From NCBI GenBank assembly GCA_963731205.1, contig CAVSUJ010000002.1:2232001-2296000 (forward strand): a stretch of DNA of 64,000 nt. The letters run 5' to 3'. The notes beneath the pieces are model-generated. The model was not told the origin of the DNA. It made no database searches and saw only the letters and a list, made by a program, of their open reading frames with translations. Of this stretch, positions 1 through 8,555 are shown in pieces (the stretch's first letter is position 1; each line of letters begins with the position of its first letter). This DNA comes from DATAZK01 sp963731205. GTDB taxonomy: Bacteria; Actinomycetota; Actinomycetes; Frankiales; Frankiaceae. Both the position numbers and the translations under genes were made by a program.

Positions 1-2
1 AT

Positions 3-1217
3 CGCTCGCGCCAGTCACGCACCCCCGCCCTCAGCGTGCTCATGGCTGCCGCGGTGATTGCCGCCAGCGGCGTCTACCTGGTGAACAATCACACCGGAGC
101 GGCGCCGGCGTCTCAGACGTCGGCCACGGATCCCTTACCGCCGGTGGCAAGTGTGCTGAAGTCAGCCGCCGGGTCGATATCCGGCCTGCTCGGGCAGCCC
201 AGCGACAGCCCGGCGCCGGCCCCCTCGAGTGCGCCGGCTCCCGCGCCTTCTCCGAGTAACGCGCCGGCTCCCGCGCCGCAGCCGTCGCCGAGCCCGAGCA
301 GCGGAAGCGGCGGCGGAACGACGACGGGATCCGGCTCGTGCGGGCTCACGGCCAAGCTCGTCCCGACATGTTCGGGAGCCCTGTGGGGCATGGCTGACTC
401 CACCGACAACATCAGCAGCGTCGAGCAGAAGATCGGCCGCCCGCTGACGGTCGTCAAGGAGTACCACGACTTCTCCGGCCAGGGCACCGCGGGCCAGTTC
501 CCCACCCCAGCCGAGCAGCAGCTGATGAACAGCGGCCACATCCTGCACTTCGCGTGGACGGCCAAGCTCTGGAGCAACACGAAGGCGACGCCGAGCTGGA
601 AGGACATCGCCGCCGGCAAGTACGACTCCAGCGTCGTCATCCCCGAGGCCAAGCGGCTGGCCGCCGTGAACACCCCGTTCTTCATCGACTGGGATCACGA
701 GATGGACGGCAAGACGCGAAGCAGCTGGGGTTCGGCAGCCGATTACGTCGCCGCCTACCGCCACATCCACGCGGTCTTCGCGCAGTACGGCGTCGACAAG
801 GCCGTCTGGGCCTGGGTACCGACCGGCTACTCCGGTAACTGGGACAAGGTGGCCTCGTACTACCCGGGCAACGACGTCGTCGACTGGATCGGGTGGGACC
901 CGTACAACGGCAGCGTCAAGGGCTGGTCGAGCCCCGAGAAGGTGTTCAGCGCCTTCTACGACTGGATCGACAACGGTGGGCTCGGCTCCGGTGCCGAATC
1001 CAAGCCGCGGATGCTCGGTGAATACGGCACGGTCAACGATCCCAACGACTCGTCCCGGGCCGTCGACTGGCTGGACCAGGTGCCCTCCGCCCTCTCGGCG
1101 CTACCGAAGCTGCGAGCGGTCGAGTACTGGAACCAGGCCGAGTTCGCGATGAACAACACCGAACTCACCGGCTACACGCAGGCCGGACACAACCAGCTGG
1201 CCCAGATGAGGGGCTGA
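3..1217 (+). CDS. Secreted GH26-type glycoside hydrolase (mannanase-like), 5' end outside window
   Basis: Predicted secreted or membrane-anchored endo-glycosidase. The first visible GTG is at 36, but the frame is open to the window edge and encodes several arginines just before a hydrophobic segment (VLMAAAVIAASGVYLV). The true start therefore probably lies upstream and this segment is a signal/anchor. A Pro/Ala/Ser-rich linker follows (about residues 60-95 counted from 36), then a catalytic domain from about residue 100. The family's two glutamates are visible: acid/base in DWDHEMDG (about residue 222) and nucleophile in MLGEYG (about residue 329). GH26 enzymes cut beta-mannans and related beta-glucans; the substrate here is not determinable. 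A strong hairpin follows the stop codon. Confidence 0.8.
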   Translation, partial: RSRQSRTPALSVLMAAAVIAASGVYLVNNHTGAAPASQTSATDPLPPVASVLKSAAGSISGLLGQPSDSPAPAPSSAPAPAPSPSNAPAPAPQPSPSPSSGSGGGTTTGSGSCGLTAKLVPTCSGALWGMADSTDNISSVEQKIGRPLTVVKEYHDFSGQGTAGQFPTPAEQQLMNSGHILHFAWTAKLWSNTKATPSWKDIAAGKYDSSVVIPEAKRLAAVNTPFFIDWDHEMDGKTRSSWGSAADYVAAYRHIHAVFAQYGVDKAVWAWVPTGYSGNWDKVASYYPGNDVVDWIGWDPYNGSVKGWSSPEKVFSAFYDWIDNGGLGSGAESKPRMLGEYGTVNDPNDSSRAVDWLDQVPSALSALPKLRAVEYWNQAEFAMNNTELTGYTQAGHNQLAQMRG

Positions 1218-1237
1218 TTCATCGGGGGAACCACACG

Positions 1238-1278
1238 CGGCCGCCACCGGCGTTCATTGGAAACGTCGGTGGCGGCCG
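1238..1278 (+). terminator. Strong GC-rich hairpin terminator after the GH26 gene
   Basis: A 12-bp perfect stem (1238-1249 with 1267-1278) is extended inward by about five further pairs to a 7-nt loop at 1255-1261. It lies 21 nt after the GH26 stop codon and ahead of the ABC-F gene. There is no long T-run, which is usual for actinobacterial hairpin terminators. Confidence 0.6.
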
Positions 1279-1364
1279 TTCCACGTATCATGGGAGCGTG
1301 ATCTTGAGGGAGTGACGCGCGGCCTCTTGTCGCTGTCCTGACCCTCCGTTTCGAGAGTTCCTCA

Positions 1365-2966
1365 ATGATCACCGCTACAGATGTTGAGCTGCGCGCGGGT
1401 GCGCGCTTATTGCTTTCCGATTGCACTTTCCGCGTCGGGCCCGGCGATCGCATCGGGCTCGTCGGCCGCAATGGTGCCGGGAAGACGACTCTGACCCGGG
1501 TGCTGGCGGGGGAGTCCCAGCCCGCGTCGGGCAATGTGACGCGCTCCGGTCCGATCGGCTATCTGCCGCAGGATCCGCGTACGGGTGACCTCGATGTGCT
1601 CGGACGCGATCGCATCCTCTCGGCCCGCGGCCTCGACACCGTCGCCGGCGAGATCGCCAAGCTGACGATCCGGCTCAGCGAAGACCCCGACGACGAAGCT
1701 GCTCTGGCGCGTTACGGAAAGCTGGAAGACCGCTTCACGGCGCTGGGTGGGTATGCCGCCGAGGCGGATGCTGCTCGTATTGCAGCGAATCTGGGCCTTC
1801 CGGAGCGAGCGTTGCTGCAGCCGCTCGGGACGCTGTCGGGTGGTCAGCGCCGGCGCGTCGAGCTCTCCCGGATCCTTTTCAGCGAGGCGGGCGAGGGCGG
1901 CACGTTGCTGCTCGATGAGCCGACGAACCATCTCGATGCCGATTCGATCGTCTGGCTGCGCGACTTCTTGCGTACGCACTCGGGCGGCCTGGTGGTGATC
2001 TCCCACGACGTCGAACTGCTCGATGCCACCGTCAATCGCGTCTTCCATCTCGATGCGACGCGGGCCGTGATCGACGTCTACAACATCGGGTGGAAGCGCT
2101 ACCTGGCTCAGCGCGAGACCGACGAGCGACGGCGCCGTCGCGAGCGTGCGAACACCGAGAAGCAGGCGGCCGTGCTGTCGGCGCAGGCGGACCGGATGCG
2201 AGCCAAGGCGACGAAGGCCAAGGCTGCGCAGAGCATGCTGAAGCGCGCCGAGAAGATGCTCTCGGGGCTGGAAGACGTGCGCATGGCCGACAAGGTCGCG
2301 AAGCTGCGCTTCCCTGAGCCGGCGCCCTGCGGGAAGACGCCTTTGCGCGCATCCGCGCTATCGAAATCCTACGGCTCGCTCGAGGTTTTCACCGATGTCG
2401 ACCTCGCGATCGACCGCGGCAGCAGGGTCGTCGTCCTCGGGCTCAACGGGGCCGGCAAGACGACTTTGTTGCGGGTGCTCGCCGGCGCGGAGATCCCTGA
2501 CACGGGCGAGGTCGAGCCGGGCTTCGGGCTGCGCATCGGCTACTACGCGCAGGAGCACGAGACACTCGATCCCGACCGCTCGGTCATGGACAACGTGCGC
2601 GCCGCGTCGCCGGGCACCCCGGATCCTGAACTGCGCCGCGTCCTCGGAGCGTTCCTGTTCTCCGGCGACACCGCCGACCAACCTGCCGGGACCCTCTCGG
2701 GTGGCGAAAAGACCCGGCTGGCGTTGGCGATTCTGGTCTCGAGCAGCGCCAACGTCCTGCTGCTCGACGAGCCCACCAACAACCTCGATCCCGCCTCCCG
2801 CGCCGAGGTGCTGCGCGCGTTGCAGACCTATCAAGGCGCCGTCGTGCTCGTCACGCACGACGAGGGAGCCGTCGAGGCACTCCAACCCGAGAAGGTCCTG
2901 CTGCTCCCCGACGGCGTCGAGGACAACTGGTCCGACGACCTCGCCGACCTCATCGCGCTCGCCTAG
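1365..2966 (+). CDS. ABC-F family ATPase (duplicated ATP-binding cassettes, no membrane domain)
   Basis: Soluble twin-cassette ATPase of the ABC-F group, whose members act on the ribosome (translation factors of the Ettl/Uup type or antibiotic-resistance proteins). Cassette 1 has Walker A GRNGAGKTT (about residue 33), signature LSGGQRRR (about 158) and Walker B LLLDEPTNHLD (about 181). A charged Arg/Lys/Ala-rich linker at about 245-310 is the P-site tRNA interaction motif region. Cassette 2 has GLNGAGKTT (about 358), LSGGEKTR (about 444) and LLLDEPTNNLD (about 465). The total of 533 aa is normal for the family. Starts with ATG. It is monocistronic, with hairpins upstream and downstream. The sequence does not show whether it has a resistance or a housekeeping role. 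Confidence 0.9.
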   Translation: MITATDVELRAGARLLLSDCTFRVGPGDRIGLVGRNGAGKTTLTRVLAGESQPASGNVTRSGPIGYLPQDPRTGDLDVLGRDRILSARGLDTVAGEIAKLTIRLSEDPDDEAALARYGKLEDRFTALGGYAAEADAARIAANLGLPERALLQPLGTLSGGQRRRVELSRILFSEAGEGGTLLLDEPTNHLDADSIVWLRDFLRTHSGGLVVISHDVELLDATVNRVFHLDATRAVIDVYNIGWKRYLAQRETDERRRRRERANTEKQAAVLSAQADRMRAKATKAKAAQSMLKRAEKMLSGLEDVRMADKVAKLRFPEPAPCGKTPLRASALSKSYGSLEVFTDVDLAIDRGSRVVVLGLNGAGKTTLLRVLAGAEIPDTGEVEPGFGLRIGYYAQEHETLDPDRSVMDNVRAASPGTPDPELRRVLGAFLFSGDTADQPAGTLSGGEKTRLALAILVSSSANVLLLDEPTNNLDPASRAEVLRALQTYQGAVVLVTHDEGAVEALQPEKVLLLPDGVEDNWSDDLADLIALA

Positions 2967-2983
2967 CAGCCGTTCGCCGAAAA

Positions 2984-3031
2984 TTCGAGGAAACCTACCT
3001 TTTCAGCCCCGAATCAGTAGGTTTCCTCGAA
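2984..3031. repeat. Hairpin repeat copy 1 (15-bp perfect stem), also likely ABC-F terminator
   Basis: Arms TTCGAGGAAACCTAC (2984-2998) and GTAGGTTTCCTCGAA (3017-3031) pair perfectly around an 18-nt loop, with three more A-T pairs outside one mismatch. The stem is identical to that of the second copy at 3989-4036. The loops are the same length, and copy 2 matches the reverse complement of copy 1's loop at about half its positions. It lies 18 nt after the ABC-F stop. Confidence 0.8.
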
Positions 3032-3090
3032 CTTTTGGATGGTCCTGTGGACAACCTCTGAGGGCCCTTCTCGGCGACGAAGATCGGGTG

Positions 3091-3981
3091 ATGGATCGGG
3101 CCGAGACGCTTCTGGGGCCGGTTCTGCAGCAGCAGGACGGCGTCGTGACGACGGCTCAGGCGCTCGCTGTTGGTGTCACCGAGCGCCAGCTCCGGTGCTT
3201 GCTCCGCGGCGGGTGGACGCAGCCGGCGCGTGGCGTGTACGTGAGCCCTCATCCGGCAGATGCATTCCGCGCAAGCGTTCGCGCCGCACTCCTCACCTGT
3301 CCTGATGCGGCGGCCTGCGAGAGGACCGGCGCGCGCTTTCACGATCTGTGGGGACTCCCGGTGTGGGAGCCGTCGGAGGTTCCACGACTGTTGGTGCCGC
3401 GCGAATCCCGACGCTCGCAGCGTCCCGGGATGCGCCTGCACTATGGACTCGAAGCCCAGATCGTCGACGTCAAGCGGGGCATGCGGGTCACCCACCTGGC
3501 TCGCACGGTGCGTGACCTGAGCCGTGCGCTCGGCCTCGACGAGCTGGTGTGCCTGCTCGACAGCGCCCTTCGTCTGGGCTGGAGCCCGGACGATTACCCG
3601 CTGAGCCGTAGTCGAGCAGCCAAGGTGAGCGCGGCCTTGACGCTGGCCGATGCCCGCTCAGAGTCTGCGCTGGAGACGAGGTTGCGGCTGGTCCTGGTGC
3701 GCGCCGGGCTAGCGCCGGAGGTGCTTCAACTCAACGTGCTCGACCGCACCGGCAAGTGGATTGCGCGCGTCGACATGGCCTGGCCGAGCCGGCGCCTCGT
3801 CGTCGAAGCTGACGGTCGCGATCCGCACGACAAGCCGGAGGCCCTCTACCGTGACCGCGAGAGGCAGAACGATCTGTCGCCCGCCGGCTGGACGCTGCTC
3901 AGGTTCACCTGGTTCGACGTCACGCACCGGCCCGGATACGTCGTCGCCAGGGTGCGTGCGGTGCTCGCGGGGGTTGCCTGA
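3091..3981 (+). CDS. AbiEi-type N-terminal domain + DUF559 (Vsr-like endonuclease fold) protein
   Basis: A 296-aa protein of a common actinobacterial family. The N-terminal 60 residues (VVTTAQALAVGVTERQLRCL) form a winged-helix of the AbiEi antitoxin type. The C-terminal part carries a DUF559/Vsr-like core: VDMAWPSRRLVVEADGRDPH, followed by RDRERQNDL and GWTLLRFTWFDV. The ATG at 3091 places the conserved domain at the N-terminus; the same frame extends upstream into the ABC-F gene but has no homology there. Members are often annotated as type IV antitoxin-like proteins without a partner toxin, and no AbiEii gene is present here. The biochemical role is unknown. The gene is bracketed by two hairpins with identical stems. 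Confidence 0.75.
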   Translation: MDRAETLLGPVLQQQDGVVTTAQALAVGVTERQLRCLLRGGWTQPARGVYVSPHPADAFRASVRAALLTCPDAAACERTGARFHDLWGLPVWEPSEVPRLLVPRESRRSQRPGMRLHYGLEAQIVDVKRGMRVTHLARTVRDLSRALGLDELVCLLDSALRLGWSPDDYPLSRSRAAKVSAALTLADARSESALETRLRLVLVRAGLAPEVLQLNVLDRTGKWIARVDMAWPSRRLVVEADGRDPHDKPEALYRDRERQNDLSPAGWTLLRFTWFDVTHRPGYVVARVRAVLAGVA

Positions 3982-3988
3982 CCAGAAG

Positions 3989-4036
3989 TTCGAGGAAACC
4001 TACGGTTTTCGGGCTCGAAGCGTAGGTTTCCTCGAA
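3989..4036. repeat. Hairpin repeat copy 2 (same 15-bp stem as copy 1), bidirectional terminator position
   Basis: Arms at 3989-4003 and 4022-4036 are identical to those of copy 1, with an 18-nt loop. It sits between convergent genes (stop at 3981; minus-strand stop at 4059), so it could end transcripts from both sides. Together with copy 1 it frames the DUF559-type gene. Confidence 0.8.
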
Positions 4037-4058
4037 TTTTCGGGAAGGTGCGGCGGGG

Positions 4059-5465
4059 TCACCAGGTGGTGCGCAGGACGGCCTCGATGACGATGGCCCC
4101 GGCGGCGCCGACGGCGATGGGCCAGAAGGGCACCGGGCCGGCGTCGATGCCGCCGCCGGCGGGAGGGCGCTCGGCCGGGGCGACGGCGGGGATCAGCAGG
4201 AACGGGTAGAAGGCGAGCCAGGAGCGTTCGACCTCGCCGCGGGAAAGGCCGCTCAGGATGGCGAAGACGACCGCAAGGCCGGCCCCGACGACGAAGGGCC
4301 ATCCCGGCGTCAGGTGAATCCGGCGCAGCGCCCGGATGATGGCCGGCCCGCAGGCGATCAGCAGCAGCAGCAGATCGAGGAACGCCCACAGCACCCACGA
4401 ACGGTGCGGCCCGACGCGTACCGAGAAGTCGGCCTGCGCCGCCGAGAGCCCGTTCGTCCACGCGAAACCGGCGATCCAGAAGACCATGAGCGGTACGAGC
4501 GCCCCGACGCCGGCGAAGAAGTTCAGCAGCGGTCGCCGGCGTACGAAAAAGACGGCCACGATGGAGACTCCGAGCCAGGCGACGGCGTAGTTCAGCATCG
4601 CGTCGCACCCCAGCAGCAGTCCTGACGCGAGTGCCCAGAGCGGGCTGCGGCCGGGCTCGCTGCCGATCACCCCGAGCGTCACGAAGCCGGCCGCCAGCAG
4701 CAGCACGATCGCGTCCATCGAGACCGCGATCCAGACCGCGTAAGGCGCCAGCACCAGGATCGGCATCAGATGACGGGCGGCGCTCTCGTGACACAGCGAA
4801 CGGACAGCCACGGCGAGCAGCGGCACGTACGCGCAGGCCAGCACCGTGAGCAGGATGCCGATGGTCTCCGGTCCGTGGACCCCGAGCTTGCCGAGCGCCC
4901 ACAGCAGCAGCACGGGTCCGGGCGGATGGGTGCGGGTCGCGATGCTGTAGTGCGGCGCCTGCTCGACGAACGTGCGCAGGAAGTGACCGGGATGCGAGCC
5001 GACGGCCCCCACGTCGCGCAGGTATTCGCTCGACGACGCGATCGGTACCGAGAAGCCGCTCTTGCCGTCGACCAGGGCCAACGACATCGCCCACCACAGC
5101 GCGCCCAGATACGACGCGCCCACCAGGACGCCCCAGCGCATCCGGTCCACCAGCCCGAGGCGCACCGCGGCCAGCACGGTGACCGCCGTCGCGGGTGCCA
5201 GCAGCGAACCGGCCGTGACCTTCAGCCGGAACCGTCCGGTGAACGGCGCTCCCGCCGAACCGACCCGGGCGGACACTGCAACGGCCAGCGCCGTCAGCCC
5301 CAGTCCCGCAGCGACCAGTCCGGCCCAGATCAGCAGCTCGCGGGCCTGCCGGGCGCCCTCGCCGGGTCGCTGCAGCAGTGGAAAAAGGCGCCGCGGCGCG
5401 GGGCGTCGAGAGGTCGGCAACGCGATCGGGGCGCCAGGCTCCAACGCTTCCCGCACGTGCGTCAC
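4059..5465 (-). CDS. Polytopic membrane protein, GT-C-like glycosyltransferase candidate
   Basis: A 468-aa integral membrane protein. A basic cytoplasmic N-terminus (about 40 aa) is followed by roughly ten hydrophobic segments, for example LLIWAGLVAAGLGLTALAVA and AIVLLLAAGFVTLGVI. The extracytoplasmic loop containing SHPGHFLRTF and RTHPPGPVLLLW resembles the HPPG loop of polyprenyl-phosphate-sugar-dependent GT-C mannosyltransferases. No clear acidic catalytic pair could be fixed by eye, so the enzymatic call is an inference. The stop faces hairpin copy 2; 18 nt separate its start from the end of the phosphoesterase locus upstream. Alternative: an uncharacterised DUF membrane protein. Confidence 0.6.
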   Translation of the reverse strand: MTHVREALEPGAPIALPTSRRPAPRRLFPLLQRPGEGARQARELLIWAGLVAAGLGLTALAVAVSARVGSAGAPFTGRFRLKVTAGSLLAPATAVTVLAAVRLGLVDRMRWGVLVGASYLGALWWAMSLALVDGKSGFSVPIASSSEYLRDVGAVGSHPGHFLRTFVEQAPHYSIATRTHPPGPVLLLWALGKLGVHGPETIGILLTVLACAYVPLLAVAVRSLCHESAARHLMPILVLAPYAVWIAVSMDAIVLLLAAGFVTLGVIGSEPGRSPLWALASGLLLGCDAMLNYAVAWLGVSIVAVFFVRRRPLLNFFAGVGALVPLMVFWIAGFAWTNGLSAAQADFSVRVGPHRSWVLWAFLDLLLLLIACGPAIIRALRRIHLTPGWPFVVGAGLAVVFAILSGLSRGEVERSWLAFYPFLLIPAVAPAERPPAGGGIDAGPVPFWPIAVGAAGAIVIEAVLRTTW

Positions 5466-5483
5466 CGTAGCGGCTGGCCTGTC

Positions 5484-6289
5484 TCAGCCGATTCCGAAAT
5501 GCCCGATCAGACTGCTGGTCTGGGTGTCGGCCGCGTGAGCCAGGTACGGCAGCCCGAAAAGGTCCTCGACGGTCCTGGTAAGCGAGTAGTGGTCGAAGAA
5601 CGTGCCGTCGGACGTCCCCGCGGGGGTGTACGGGTAGACGACGAAGAGCGGGACATGGCACGAGTCCTGGTGGGCGCTCACCCCGTTGGTGATCGGCAGG
5701 TTCAACGCCTGGTTGGTGCAGTCCTCGCCGGTCTTGGAATCCGAACCCGAGCCCTCGTCGTAGGTGACGAGCACCAGCGTGTTCCCCGCCTGGTAGCTCG
5801 CGGACTGCTGGACGACTGCGAGGAACGCGGCGAGCCAGCGGCGGCTACGGCGAGCAGGCGGGGCGAAGCCGCGCGTACCCGTCGTTGGCGGTGTTGGCGT
5901 CACCCAGCTCAGGCTCGGGAGGGTCTGGTTCTGAAGGTCGTCCCAGAGCACCCCGGACTGGGCGGTCAGACTGGTGACGGGGACGTCGTCGGCCTGGCAT
6001 TCGGCGAGCGGCAGGTCGCTGTAGAAGATCGCCGGGTTGTGGCCGATCTTGTACGCGCCTTTAGTCGTCGGTGAGCACGGCGCCGGCATCGACTCCTGGT
6101 AGCTGCGCCAGGTCAGGCCGGCCGTGTCGAGTTGGTGGTAAAGGTTGTCGGAGGGGTCGCCGCAACCTTTAACGCTGCCGCAGCCGGCCGCGCTGGCGGC
6201 CGGGAATTCACCTGCAGACGCGGCGAGGTAATTGGCGGCGGAGGTGTGGGTGGCACCGAACATTGCAGTGGCACTCCCGCAGCCGGCTA
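5484..6289 (-). pseudogene. Second phosphoesterase (PF04185-type) domain, 3' part after a +1 frameshift
   Basis: Encodes most of an acid-phosphatase/phospholipase-C-like phosphoesterase: CGSATAMFGATHTSAANYLA, ESMPAPC, HNPAIFYSDL, LVTYDEGSGSDSKTGEDC and a C-terminal LTRTVEDLFGLPYLAHA. It is the direct continuation of the domain whose start (HVIVVMLENHSY) lies in another frame upstream. Removing one base near 6290 joins them as TSRCGSATAMF. An ATG at 6263 could restart translation but would lack the metal-binding ENHSY segment. The stretch near 5890-5905 also looks locally out of frame, because the family's TPN-x-x-NDG motif appears in the neighbouring frame. The domain is therefore either decayed or mis-sequenced. 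Confidence 0.65.
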
Positions 6290-8346
6290 GTCAGGCCGGT
6301 TTCGTAGGGTGCCGACGAGGATCCGACGACCTGCTGATAGCTGTGGTTCTCGAGCATGACGACGATGACGTGGGAGATGGCGATCGGGGAGGTTGGCGCA
6401 GGGTTGCCGCACAGCGTCAACGGCGGTGGCGGCGGCGGTGGCGGTGGCGGTGGCGGTGGGGGCGGCGGTGAGGTCGAGTCCGACGTGGTGACCTGTAGCG
6501 GCGTGCTCTGGTTGAGGTCTCCATAATCGTCGCCGGCGATGACGGTGTAGCTGTGGGTTGTGTTCGCAGCGACAGAGGTGTCGGCATACCGGACGTCCGT
6601 CGTCACGCCGAGGATGGTGCCGTCGCGCTCGACGGTGTAGCTGGTCGCGCCCGTCGCAGCCGACCAGCTGAGGTCGACCTCAGTGGGGCTGGGCAGCTGG
6701 GCAGCGAGGTTCGTAGGCGTTCCAAGAACGGGCGGCGTCGTCGCGCTGGCATTGGCTGCCGGGCCGACATTGTTCGCCGCGTCCAAGGCGATGATGGAGT
6801 AGTCGTATGCCGTCGCAGGGCTCAGGTTCGCATCGGTGTAGGTGGTAGCCGGGGTTTGTCCGATCTTTACCCCATTGCGCAGCACGTTGTAGCCGCCGAC
6901 GCCGACATTGTCGGTGGCCGCGGTCCAGGTGAGGTCGATCTGCGTCTGGCTGACCGGGGTCGCGGTGAGGGCCCCAGGCGCCGAGGGCGGGGTGGTATCG
7001 GTGGCGCCCCCAGTGGGGCTGGTCAGGCTCATCAGATCCGCGTCGAATCCTTTGCCTGCCGGCACGTTGGACCCATAGATGGACCAGGCGAGGGCGTCGC
7101 CCGTCGCCACCGCCGGATAGCTCTCGGTGATGTTGAACCAGCCGACGCCGGTGGCGGTCATGGTGACGCCCACGTTGTACGGCGCCTTGTTGACCCCCGC
7201 ACCGCTCGCGTTGAGTTCGCGCAGGAAAAGGGTGAGCTTCTGGCCGACCGTGTCGGCCTTCACCCAGACACTTCCGGTGTAGACCGTGCCGGCGACCGTG
7301 CCGGCGGCGCCGGTCCCGGGGATCCAGTGCGGCTTGTCGTTGATTCCGTTCGTACCGACCGTCGACGCACTGTTCACCGAACGCATGCTGTAGCTGCCGT
7401 CGTAACCCGGGCTCGTGCGACTGTTGGACGACGCGGTGTTGTAGACGCCTGTCCAGCCGGTGGGATCGGTTTCGACGCTTTGATTCGTGATCCATTGCCG
7501 CACCAGGCCGGGTGTCGTCGCGGAGACCATGCTCGACTGCGCCGTATCTCCGCTGTCGTCGGCCGCTACGACCGCGTAGCTGTAGGTGGTTGCGGGCTTC
7601 AAGTTGACGTCACTGAAGGTGCTCCCGGTCGTCATGCCCACCGAGACGCCATTTCGGAGCACGCTGTAACCGGTGGCGAGCGGGCTCGCCTGCCAATTGA
7701 CATTGATCTGTGTGCTGCTGGCGGCCGTTGCAGTGAGTCCGGTGACCGGCTGCAGCCCGGGCGGCGGACTCGTGCCGGCGCCGCCCAGATTGAAACCGGA
7801 CGCCATGGAGTTCGCGCTCGACGCCAGGCCCAGAAGCGGCAATCCCAGCAATTCCTCGGTGGTGCGCAGCAGTGAATAGTGCGTGTAGAAGGTGGCATCC
7901 CTGGTGCCGGCCTGGGTGTATGGCGAGACGACAATCGTCGGGATGTGACACGAGGGCTGGCTCGGGGCAAGTGTCTGGTTCGCGCAGTCCTCCCCGATGG
8001 CGTGGTCGGACGTTCCGGAGCCACCCTCGTCGTTGGTGATGAAGATCGTGGTGTCGCCGTTCTGGTAGTTCGCGCCGGCGGTGATCAACGGGATGATCTT
8101 GCTGAGCCAGGTATCGCCGGTCGTGGTGCTGCTGCTGTGGGCGTCGTCGATGAGGTTGGGTGTGATGAAGGTGAAGCTAGGCAAAGTGCCGCCCGCGAGA
8201 TCGCCGTAGAAGGCGCCGGTCTTGGTCGTGACGCTGCCCATCGGGACGTCGAACTGGGCACAATTGGTCAGGCCGGTGTAATACGTCGGCGGATTATGCC
8301 GGACGGCGTAATTACCAGTGTCCAATTTGTAGCAGTTGGACGGCAT
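6290..8346 (-). pseudogene. N-truncated phosphoesterase-FN3-CBM-like-FN3-FN3-polyPro secreted protein
   Basis: Reading from 8346: the C-terminal two-thirds of a phosphoesterase (MPSNCY, YAVRHNPPTYYTGL, FITNDEGGSGTSDHAIGEDC, LLRTTEELLGLPLLG), FN3 domain 1 (about residues 200-280), a CenC-like carbohydrate-binding region (about 285-445), FN3 domains 2 and 3 (about 455-630), a run of 16 prolines, then the start of a second phosphoesterase (ISHVIVVMLENHSYQQVVGS). The frame is open only about 27 nt upstream of the ATG (encoding LRAEDMPSNC, the family's usual lead-in) before a TAG. The first domain has thus lost its signal peptide and ENHSY metal site. It is most likely a remnant of a two-domain secreted enzyme. 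Confidence 0.7.
6423..6470 (-). repeat. GGN/CCN repeat encoding a 16-proline linker
   Basis: A (GGC/GGT)n tract on the plus strand encodes an uninterrupted polyproline linker between FN3 domain 3 and the second phosphoesterase domain on the minus strand. Such tracts are prone to slippage. Confidence 0.85.
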
Positions 8347-8544
8347 GTCCTCGGCACGAAGATCATCCCCGGCCTATCGGTAACACCGCGTGACAAATGC
8401 CGAAAAAACCTGACGACCACTCCGTAATTGCTGGCAGCCAACCACACGCCGGCTGCAAAAACTAGCAACTGAAGCACGACGGGCCGCAGACTCAACGCCG
8501 GGCCGGACCAGGCCATTGGCCGGTGACCAGTTTCGTCCAGAGCC

Positions 8545-8551
8545 AGGGAGA
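8545..8551 (+). promoter_or_regulatory. Ribosome binding site fixing the alcohol dehydrogenase start
   Basis: The purine run AGGGAGA ends 4-5 nt before the ATG at 8556. It supports that start over the in-frame GTG at 8523. Confidence 0.5.
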
Positions 8552-8555
8552 GTCC

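Noticed and set aside
2395..3981. A 528-codon frame starting inside the ABC-F gene
   Set aside because: Only the part from 3091 has protein-like homology; the upstream part is out of frame with the ABC-F gene and low-complexity.
4770..7875. Plus-strand open frames of 434 and 440 codons opposite the membrane protein and phosphoesterase locus
   Set aside because: No domain or signal; Arg/Gly-rich antisense translations.
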